Assembly (NCBI RefSeq): GCF_014353015.1
Contig: NZ_CP060704.1
Location: 2,939,001 to 3,003,000 of the forward strand
Source of the DNA: Chitinimonas koreensis
GTDB taxonomy: Bacteria; Pseudomonadota; Gammaproteobacteria; Burkholderiales; Chitinimonadaceae
DNA length: 64,000 nt
Direction of reading: 5' to 3'
The position numbers and the translations under genes were made by a program. This document shows, one piece after another, positions 43,420 to 51,297 of this stretch (the first letter of the stretch is position 1; each line of letters begins with the position of its first letter). The notes beneath the pieces were generated by a model. That model was given only the letters and a program-made list of their open reading frames with translations. It was not told the DNA's origin and made no database searches.

Positions 43420-46400
43420 CTAGCGCGGCTTGGCCTGGACCTGGGCCTGCGGCTGCGCCGGCCGGGCGCCGACGCGGGCGACCTGCGGGTCGGCCCAGCC
43501 GCCGGTGACGTCGTACTCGTAGGCGATCAGGCGGCCCAGCGGATCCTTCAGCACGCGCTGCAGCAGGAAGGCTCCCACGCCGACCACCGGATTGGCCAGC
43601 GCCACGCCGGCGCCGAGCGCCACGCCGTCGCCGACCACCGGCACGATGCGGACGCGGATCTTCTGCGTCTCGCGGCCGATGTCGGCCTCGCCGCGGAACA
43701 GCACCTGCGCCGCCGGGCCGGCCACCGTCAGGTTGTCGGTCGAGATCACGCCACGCACGATTTTACTATCGCCCTCGATACGGTCGAAGGCAAAACCCTC
43801 GCTGAAGACGTCGCGGAAATCCAACGTCATCCGCCGCGGCAGCGCCTGCAGGCTCAGCACGCCGAGCAGCCGGCCGACGCCGGGCTCGACCTTGGCGAAC
43901 TGGCCGTTCTGCGCACTCACCGTCAGCGCGCCGCTCAGGCTCGGGTAGTCGGGGCTCAGCGGCGAGCCCTGCCAGCTCAGGTCGCCGCGCAGGCTGCCGC
44001 TGCCGCGCCGCACCGTCTCGGCATAGCCGAAGCGGCCGAGCAGCTTGCCGATGTCGCTCGAATCGACCTGCACCTTGAACTGCGAGCTGCCGCCCTCGCC
44101 GCCGGGCCGCCAGCTGCCGCTCATGGCGAGCTGGCCGTCGGGGTTGGCGATCGCCAGGCTGTCGATCTGCCAGCCCTCGCGCTGCGGCTGGGCCTTGAGC
44201 TCGAGCTTGCCCAGCGCGTGGTCGCGGAAGCGGAAGTCGTCAGCCACCAGGTCGACCGCCGGCAGCCTCTGCTCGCCGCCCGCCGCCGAGGTGGCGCCGG
44301 CCGATGCGGCGGCGCCCGGCGCCTCGGGCAGCGGCAGCACCAGCCGGTCGAGCCGCGCATAGAAGCGGCCACGGCCCTGCGGCGCCCAGTTGCCGCGGCC
44401 CTCGACCTGGCGGCTGCTGGCGGTGAGCTGCCAGGCGCCCTGCGGCTGCGGCACCGCGCGCAGCGCGACGTCGTCGAGCTGCTTGCCGGCGGCCAGCAGG
44501 CGGCCGGTACGCAGTTCGATGCCGTCGAGCGGGTTCGCCGGGGCGGCGGAACCGCCGGCCGCATCGGTGACGGCCCCGTCGTCGAACACCGCCAGCCAGG
44601 GATCGAGCGCCAGTTCGGGCAGCGTGGCGGTCAGCCACAGGCCGCGGTTGGCGGCATTGGGCTGGCCGGCGCCGAGGTGGATCTCGCCGCGCTCGAGCCG
44701 CCAGTCCTTGCCGGCCGCGGCGCGGCGCAGGTCGGCGCCGAGGCTGGCGGCGCCGCCGGCGCCGACCGATACCCGCCAGCGCTCGCTCGCCTCGTCCGCC
44801 TCCAGCGCCAGCTGCAGCGGCCGCACTTCGCCCGCCGGCTTGCCCAGCGGCGCCGGCAGGTCGATGCGCACCTCGCGCAGCGGCGCCTCGACCGCCAGCT
44901 TCCAGCCCTTGGCCGGGACGTCGACGCGGGCGCGGTAGTCGGTCTGGCCGGTGACGCGCTCGGCCAGCGGCAGGCCGTAGCGCCGCATGGCCAGACCGGC
45001 GTCGGCGCGGCCGCTGGCGTCGATGCGCAGCGCGTGGTCGGCGCCGGTGGCGATGTCGACGTGCAGCGGGCCGCCGAGCATCTGGCCGGCGATGCCGCTG
45101 GCGTCGGCGCCGCGTTCGGTGAAATGCAGTTCGCCGCGCAGCGCCTCCAGGTCGGGCATCGCCTCGCCGATGCGCAACCGGTTGGCGGCGAAGCGGTAGC
45201 GGCCGTCGACGCGGGTCGCCTCGGCGTCCTCGAACGGGATGTCGAGCCGCAGCGCCAGCTTGCCGTCGCCGGCGGCGTGCGCGTCGCGGCCCAGCCCGCC
45301 GAGCGTGGCGTCGAGCGGGCTGTGGGCGATGAAGCGGAAGAATTCGGCGCTGGGGCCGGCGACGGCGCCGTCGATGCGGATCTCGCGGCTGTGGGCCAGG
45401 TCCTCGATCAGCGCCTCGGCGCGCTCGATGCGGGTGCCGAGCACCTGGCCGGTGCCGCCGATCTCGAGCCGGTTGCCGCGGATGCGGACCTCGCCGTCGA
45501 GCCGTTCGACCGCCGGCCAGCCGTCGGCATAGGCCAGCGTCACGCCGCGCGCGCGGGTGTCGACCCGCCAGCTGCCCTGGCGGCCGTCGGCGAACGGGAA
45601 GGCCGCCAGCGGGCCGTCGAGCACGAAGCGCGCGTCGCGCGCCTCGCCGGCGACCAGGCTGCGGCGCAGCCAGGCGCGGGTGTCCTGGCCCAGCACCACC
45701 GGCAGGTAGTCGGCCACCTTGGCGGCGGTCAGCCGCGCCACCTCGGCGCGCAGCGACAGCGTGCCGAGGCCCTCGCCCGGCCAGTCCCATTTCGCCTGGG
45801 CGCCGGCCTGCAGGTCGGCGTTGCGGACGAAGAAGTCGCGCAGGCTCACGCTCCAGCCGGCGCCGGCACGGCGCCAGTCGGCGGCCAGCCGCAGCTGGTC
45901 GAAACCGAGCGGCGCCTCGAACAGCTCGGCCGCCGCCAGTTGCACGCGCTGGCCGCGCAGCGCGACCCGGCCGCCCTGGCCGTCGAAATCGAGCGTACCG
46001 TCGAGCGGCCCGACGCCGGGCCAGGGCGCATGCGCGGCCAGCCCCAGGCCGGTGAAGGCGGCGCGGCCGCTCGGTGCGGCCGGATCGCGCCAGTCGCCCT
46101 GCCAGCGCAGCGAGGCGCGGTCGATGCGGCCGGCCGGCACCAGGCCCTGCAAGATGGACCGCCAGCGCGGCGGCAGGGGCAGGGCCGGCGGCAGGCCGGC
46201 CAGTGCCGGCAAGGTCAGGCCGGCCAGTTCGAGTTCGCCGCCGCCGCGCTGGTGCAGGCTCACGCTGGCCTGGCCGCCGTCGAGCAGCTTGCCGCCCTCG
46301 GCGCTCAGGCGCAGGCCGTTCAGCGTCAGCTCGCGCTCGCCGTCGCGGTCGGACCAGCGGCCCTGGCCGCTCAGCGTGTCGACGTCGAGCCAGGCCAGCT

Positions 46401-47319
46401 CGGGCGCCAGCCGCAGGCTGGCCTGGCGCAGGTCGAAGCGGCTGTCGACCGCGGACGGGCGCAGGCCGTCGAAGGCCAGCTCGAAGGACAGCCTGCCGCG
46501 GCCGCGCCGCACCTCGACCGGGTAAGGCAGCCAGCGGCCCCAGGCGGCCAGGTCGACCTCGGCCAATTGCGCTTCGAGCGTGCCGCGCCAGCCGTCGAAG
46601 CGCGCCAGGTCGTCGCCGCGCCAGCCGGCCTCGAGCACGAAGGGCGCCGCCAGCGCCGCCGGCGGCGTGGCCGCCAGCCGCAGCGTGTGGTAGCCGAACA
46701 GGTGGTTTTCCAGCTTCAGGTCGACCCGGTCGAGCACCAGCGGCGGCGCGCCGCGCAGGTCGTCGCGCCAACTCAGCCGGCCGCCGACGATGGCGATGTC
46801 GTGCTGGCGCAGGATCCAGTCGCCGAACGAGCCCTGGCCGCCGCCCTGGTTGAGCGGCAGGCCGGCCAGCCGGATCACCCCGGCCGGATCGCGGGTCAGT
46901 TCGAGGTCGGGGTCGAGCGCGGTCAGCGCGTCGAAGCGCAGCTCGCCCAGCAGCAGCGGCCACCAGGACAGCGTGGCCTCGGCGCGCGCCAGCGTCAGCG
47001 CCGGCCGGCCGTCGTCGCCGTAGAGGCTGAGCCCGCCCATCGACAGGTAGGGCCGGGTGCCGCGCCAGCCGCCCTCGATCCGCTCCAGGCCGACCGGCCG
47101 GCCGGCGCGCTCGCTGAGCTCGGCCACCAGCCGCGGCCGGTAGGCCTCGAGATGCGGGAACAGCCACCACTGCAGCCAGGCCGCGCCGCCGGCCCACAGC
47201 AGCATCGCCAGCGCCGCCAGCCAGACCAGCGCGCGGCCATGCCAGTGCAGGATGCGCAGGCAGCGGCGGCGCAGCCAGACCAGGCGGACACGCAGCGAAT
47301 GGGAATGGGCAGGCGACAT
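43420..47319 (-). CDS. yhdP: AsmA-like envelope lipid-transport protein YhdP
   Basis: 1299 residues (E. coli YhdP has 1266). One N-terminal membrane anchor (about residues 28-50, ALVWLAALAMLLWAGGAAWLQWW) is followed by a long repeating beta-groove. The C-terminal AsmA-like part is recognisable (LSLQALPRRMTLDFRDVFSEGFAFDRIEGD, VLFRGEADIGRETQKIRVRIVPVVGDG). YhdP spans the periplasm and carries phospholipids to the outer membrane. ATG 47319 is chosen because it places the anchor correctly; the frame is open to 47595 without support. Confidence 0.93.
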   Translation of the reverse strand: MSPAHSHSLRVRLVWLRRRCLRILHWHGRALVWLAALAMLLWAGGAAWLQWWLFPHLEAYRPRLVAELSERAGRPVGLERIEGGWRGTRPYLSMGGLSLYGDDGRPALTLARAEATLSWWPLLLGELRFDALTALDPDLELTRDPAGVIRLAGLPLNQGGGQGSFGDWILRQHDIAIVGGRLSWRDDLRGAPPLVLDRVDLKLENHLFGYHTLRLAATPPAALAAPFVLEAGWRGDDLARFDGWRGTLEAQLAEVDLAAWGRWLPYPVEVRRGRGRLSFELAFDGLRPSAVDSRFDLRQASLRLAPELAWLDVDTLSGQGRWSDRDGERELTLNGLRLSAEGGKLLDGGQASVSLHQRGGGELELAGLTLPALAGLPPALPLPPRWRSILQGLVPAGRIDRASLRWQGDWRDPAAPSGRAAFTGLGLAAHAPWPGVGPLDGTLDFDGQGGRVALRGQRVQLAAAELFEAPLGFDQLRLAADWRRAGAGWSVSLRDFFVRNADLQAGAQAKWDWPGEGLGTLSLRAEVARLTAAKVADYLPVVLGQDTRAWLRRSLVAGEARDARFVLDGPLAAFPFADGRQGSWRVDTRARGVTLAYADGWPAVERLDGEVRIRGNRLEIGGTGQVLGTRIERAEALIEDLAHSREIRIDGAVAGPSAEFFRFIAHSPLDATLGGLGRDAHAAGDGKLALRLDIPFEDAEATRVDGRYRFAANRLRIGEAMPDLEALRGELHFTERGADASGIAGQMLGGPLHVDIATGADHALRIDASGRADAGLAMRRYGLPLAERVTGQTDYRARVDVPAKGWKLAVEAPLREVRIDLPAPLGKPAGEVRPLQLALEADEASERWRVSVGAGGAASLGADLRRAAAGKDWRLERGEIHLGAGQPNAANRGLWLTATLPELALDPWLAVFDDGAVTDAAGGSAAPANPLDGIELRTGRLLAAGKQLDDVALRAVPQPQGAWQLTASSRQVEGRGNWAPQGRGRFYARLDRLVLPLPEAPGAAASAGATSAAGGEQRLPAVDLVADDFRFRDHALGKLELKAQPQREGWQIDSLAIANPDGQLAMSGSWRPGGEGGSSQFKVQVDSSDIGKLLGRFGYAETVRRGSGSLRGDLSWQGSPLSPDYPSLSGALTVSAQNGQFAKVEPGVGRLLGVLSLQALPRRMTLDFRDVFSEGFAFDRIEGDSKIVRGVISTDNLTVAGPAAQVLFRGEADIGRETQKIRVRIVPVVGDGVALGAGVALANPVVGVGAFLLQRVLKDPLGRLIAYEYDVTGGWADPQVARVGARPAQPQAQVQAKPR

Positions 47320-47660
47320 CGGGGTGACGGCGAAAGTCCGCGCGCGGCGGACGGCGAGGCGTGAAAGGGCGAGCATTCTAGCCGCCCGCGTCGGCGAGCG
47401 TCTCGGCGACCTCGGTTCGGGGCGCATTTGCGACGCTCGGGTGGCTGGGACCGGTGAGGCGTACGGTGGTTCTTGCCTTGGACGGGTGCCTGGGTGGTGC
47501 CTGGCAGGTGGGAACGCATGCCGGTCGAAGATGCAGGAGCCACCGCAGGAAGGACGCCATGACCGACAGCAATTGCTCGACCGGCGCTCCCTCACCCTGC
47601 CCTCTCCCGAAGGGAGAGGGTGGGCCGCGTCTATTTATCGCGCGAGGTGGGGTTCATCCG
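47320..47660. other. Intergenic region upstream of yhdP, left of the heptamer array
   Basis: About 340 bp between the yhdP start and the array. It holds a hairpin CCCTCTCCC-GAA-GGGAGAGGG near 47599-47619, a widespread intergenic sequence type that can act as a terminator on either strand. No gene seen. Confidence 0.45.
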
Positions 47661-47961
47661 CCTCACGCCTCACGCCTCACACCTCACACCTCACACCTCA
47701 CACCTCGCACCTCGCACCTCGCACCTCGCACCTCGCACCTCGCACCTCGCACCTCGCACCTCGCACCTCGCACCTCGCACCTCGCACCTCGCACCTCGCA
47801 CCTCGCACCTCGCACCTCGCACCTCGCACCTCGCACCTCACACCTCACACCTCACACCTCACACCTCACACCTCACACCTCACACCTCACACCTCACACC
47901 TCACACCTCACACCTCACACCTCACACCTCACACCTCACACCTCACACCTCACACCTCACA
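47661..47961. repeat. Tandem heptamer array, 43 units
   Basis: Forty-three consecutive seven-base units, 301 bp, with no interruption. In order: two CCTCACG, four CCTCACA, nineteen CCTCGCA, then eighteen CCTCACA. The blocks of identical variants indicate expansion by slippage or unequal exchange. Seven is not a multiple of three, so the array is open in all frames of this strand and reads as a three-unit amino-acid repeat; that translation is not evidence of a gene. It ends about 190 bp before the TonB-receptor start. Confidence 0.97.
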
Positions 47962-48153
47962 CCCATCATTTATTCCATTTAATGATTTAGAACATTGTTT
48001 TTATAATTTGTAAGCATTTGTTGCATTGCAATATCGTGCCTCCCGACCCTGATCCAAGCCGGTGCTCAGCGGCCCTTACCCGAGGCCGCAAGGCCGGCAT
48101 CACAACCGGCCGGCCGACCACGAATCGCGCCCGGCCTCTACCGGGAGACCCAA

Positions 48154-50839
48154 ATGAACCGCACGCATCGCCACCCCCACCACGCGCTGGCCCTCGCCAT
48201 CGCCGCGCTCGCCCTGCCCGCCTATGCCGCCGAATCCGCCCCGCCCGGCGGCGAACAACTGGTGGTCACCGGCTCGCGCATCGCCCGCGCCAGCCAGGAA
48301 GGGCCGACCAGCGTCACCGTCATCACCGGCGCCGACCTCGAAAAGCAGGGCTACAAGAACGTGTTCGACGCGCTCGAAGGCCAGACCCAGAACACCGGCT
48401 TCGTCCAGGGCGCCGACTTCGGCAACACCTTCACCCCGGCCGCCAACGCGCTGAGCCTGCGCGGCCTCGGCCCAACCACACGCTCACTCTGGTCAACGGC
48501 CGCCGCGTGGCCGACTACCCGATCGCCTACGAGGGCTCGATCAACTTCGTCGACCTGGCCAACATCCCGTCGACGCTGATCGACCGCATCGAGATCCTCA
48601 ACGGCGGCGCCTCGGCCATCTACGGCTCGGACGCGATCGCCGGGGTGGTCAACGTGATCCTTAAAAAGCGCGTCGACGGCGTCGACCTCAACTTCAGGCT
48701 CGGCACCACCGAGCGCGGTGGCGGCGACAACGCGCGGCTGCAGATCAGCGGCGGCCTCAACGGCGAACGACTCAGCGCGGTGTTCGGCGCCGAGTTCAGC
48801 CAGCGCGACCCGATCTGGGCCAAGGACCGCGACTTCATGGCCGACGCCACCCGCGACGGCGCGGCGCCGACCGCCGTGCTGTCGCGCCGCAACGTCGACA
48901 GCAACCGCTACGTCGACCTCAGCGCCGCCTGCGACCGGCTGGCCGGCACCTTCGACGGCAGCCTGCGGCGCTACAGCACCAGCCGCGGCGCCTATTGCGC
49001 CAGCGGCCAGTCCAGCTCCAGCTACTGGACCACCCAGACCGGCAACAGGAGCCAGAACCTGTACGGCGGCCTCGACTACGCGCTCGACGCCGCCACCACG
49101 CTGTTCGCCGAGTTGACGCTCGGCTTCAACCAGACCCGCAACAACACCCGCGGCCCGAGCTGGACCTCGGACGCGGCCGGCAACGGCTACTTCTTCAACC
49201 GCAACACCGGCGTCAACGAGGTCTGGACCAAGCGCTTCGCGCCCGAAGAGATCGGCGGCGCGGCGAGTTTCAACCGCAAATGGTCGGACCGCGCCGCCAA
49301 CCTCGCCGCCGGCGTGCGCGGCGCAGCGGCCGGCTGGGACTACGAAGCCGCCTACAGCGCCTCGGTCTACACCAGCCGCAATACTGTGCGGCGCCTGCTG
49401 GCCGGCATCGATTCCTATTATCTCGGCCCGCGGCTCGGCACCGACGCCGACGGCGTGGCGATCTACGCGCCCGACCCTGCCCGCTTCATCCGGCCGTTCA
49501 CCGCCGCCGAATTCGACCAGCTGACCGGCACCAGCGAGAGCGACGACAAGGCCTGGACCCAGACCGCCGGCCTCAGCGGCAGCCGCGAGCTGGCACAGTT
49601 GCCGGCCGGCCCGCTGCAGCTCGCCGGCGTGCTCGAATGGGGCAGCCAGGGCTTCCACAACCGACCCGACGACCAGCTCGGCCGGGGCGTGTTCTACAAC
49701 GTCCGGCCGGCGCAGGACGTCAGCGGCACCCGTTCGCGCTACGCCGTCGGTGCCGAGTTCGGCATCCCGCTGCTCGCGCAGCTCGACGCCACGCTGGCCG
49801 CGCGCTACGACCACTACCGCTTCGCCGGCCGCGACGACGGCAAGCCGACCTATACCGCCGGGCTCGAATACCGGCCGAGCAAGGCACTGCTGCTGCGCAG
49901 CAACTACGCCACCAGCTTCCGCGCGCCGGACATGAACTACATCTATGCGGCGCAGACGCGCGGCTACTACGCATCGTCGACCGACTACTACCGCTGCAAG
50001 CAGTCGGGCCAGCCGCTATCGGACTGCGAATTCGCCGACGTCTCGCCGGGCTTCAACTACGTGCAGAACGGCAGCAAGGAGCTGCGGCCGGAGAACGGCA
50101 AGTCATTCGGCTACGGCCTGGTGTTCTCGCCGAGCAACCGCTTCGACATCTCGCTCGACTACTGGAACATCCAGATCGACGACCTGGTGACCAACCTGAG
50201 CGCCGACACGCTGCTGCGCGACGAGGCCGACTGCCGCACCGGCGTGAAGGACATCGGCTCGTCGCTGTGCGTCGACACGCTGCGGCGGGTGCGGCGCAAT
50301 CCGGACGACGCGGTGCTCAACCCGGGCACGGTGCGCGAGATCGTGGTCAACCCGATCAACGCCTCGCACGAGCGCACCAGCGGCATCGACCTCGGCGGCA
50401 AGCTGCGCTGGGCCTACGAGGGATCGGCGGCTTCGTGCTGCGGATCAACTACACCAAGGTGCTGAGCCACCACTACCGCCAGTTCGCCGGCGACGCCGAC
50501 AGCGACTACCTCGGCACGCTGGACAGCACCGACTGGCGCAGCAAGCTGATCGGCAGTCTCGACTGGACGCGCGGCGACTGGAACGCCACGGTGCACGCCA
50601 CACGCTACGGCAGCATCCCGAACGGCGAGCAGAGCGGCCGGCTGTCGCCCTCGACCCTGACCAACGTCAACATCGGCTACCGCATCGGCAAATCGGCCAA
50701 CGTCGCGCTGACCGTCAACAACGTCGCCGACAAGGTCTATCAGGACAAGACCGGTGGCTGGCCGTTCTACCCGGTCGGCAGCTATAGCCCGCACGGGCGG
50801 CGGGTCTGGCTGGAGTTCGGGTATCGGTTCGGTGCCTAG
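48154..50839 (+). CDS. TonB-dependent outer-membrane receptor, two frameshifts
   Basis: About 895 residues. Signal peptide MNRTHRHPHHALALAIAALALPAYA, then the plug (GEQLVVTGSRIARASQEGPTSVTVITGADLEKQG; RIEILNGGASAIYGSDAIAGVVNVILK) and a 22-strand-type barrel ending in the aromatic terminal strand GRRVWLEFGYRFGA. Breaks occur at about 48472 (GLGP to NHTLTLVNGRR, one C missing in GGCCCAAC) and about 50425 (WAYEG to IGGFVLRIN). GGGAGA precedes the ATG. The type (RGLGPN-TLTLVNGRR) is common for carbohydrate or peptide uptake; the ligand is unknown. Confidence 0.88.
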
Positions 50840-50884
50840 CAGCGCGCTCGCCCGCCGCGGCATGTTCCGCGCCGCGGCGGTGCG

Positions 50885-50986
50885 ATGGCGGTCATATATG
50901 CGGGCCGCCTGATCGACCACCAGGCCGTGCAGGCCTGGGCCGACAGCCTGAGCACCGACGCACTGCTGCCGGCGCCACGCGGATGA
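50885..50986 (+). pseudogene. Relic antitoxin C-terminus (ParD/RelB-like)
   Basis: 33 codons, MAVIYAGRLIDHQAVQAWADSLSTDALLPAPRG in content. The segment VQAWADSLSTDALLPAPRG matches the usual antitoxin end (VxAWxDSWxTDxExPxP). The ribbon-helix-helix N-terminal half is absent. Its stop overlaps the start of the toxin-like piece (GGATGA), the classic arrangement of type II toxin-antitoxin pairs. Confidence 0.55.
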
Positions 50987-51110
50987 AACTGAAGTGGACC
51001 GGCAAGGCGCTGTCCGACCTGACGCGCCTGTATCCAGGGCTCGACCGTCCACGTGCTGCGACTCTGGCGCACGCGGGAAGATCGCTGACCGCCGCCGCGC
51101 AACCGGGTTT
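50983..51110 (+). pseudogene. Relic ParE/RelE-type toxin N-terminus
   Basis: MKLKWTGKALSDLTRLYPGL opens exactly like a ParE-family toxin (MxLxWTxxALxDLxRLYxFL), but homology stops after about 20-30 residues and a REP element begins at 51113. The toxin catalytic or gyrase-binding part is missing, so the pair is inactive. It probably lost its 3' end during insertion of or recombination at the REP. Confidence 0.5.
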
Positions 51111-51112
51111 CC

Positions 51113-51180
51113 GTAGGAGCGGCTTTAGCCGCGAAGTCCGCTGCGACGCTGACGCCATTCGCGGCTGAAGCCGCTCCTAC
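51113..51180. repeat. REP-like palindrome, type 1
   Basis: GTAGGAGCGGCTTTAGCCGC and the inverse ATTCGCGGCTGAAGCCGCTC. It directly follows the relic toxin and lies 118 bp before glnE. Confidence 0.9.
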
Positions 51181-51297
51181 AGCCTCCCCGCCGCTTTCGC
51201 CCGCGCACGGCTCCCGCACCAAGACTGGGCATGCCGCGCCGCGCCGCCCTATCATGGGAACCCGCATCCACGCTGCGCCCGCCGGGCCAACCCCGCC

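Noticed and set aside
43012..47364. A 1450-codon open frame on the plus strand opposite yhdP
   Set aside because: High GC makes antisense frames long. Composition (Arg/Gln/Ala/His-rich, no motifs) is that of a shadow, and yhdP on the other strand is a clear family member.
47661..47961. Heptamer array read as a CRISPR or as a coding repeat (LTPHTSH type)
   Set aside because: There are no spacers, so it is not a CRISPR. It is open in several frames because seven is not a multiple of three, and there is no start site or family match.
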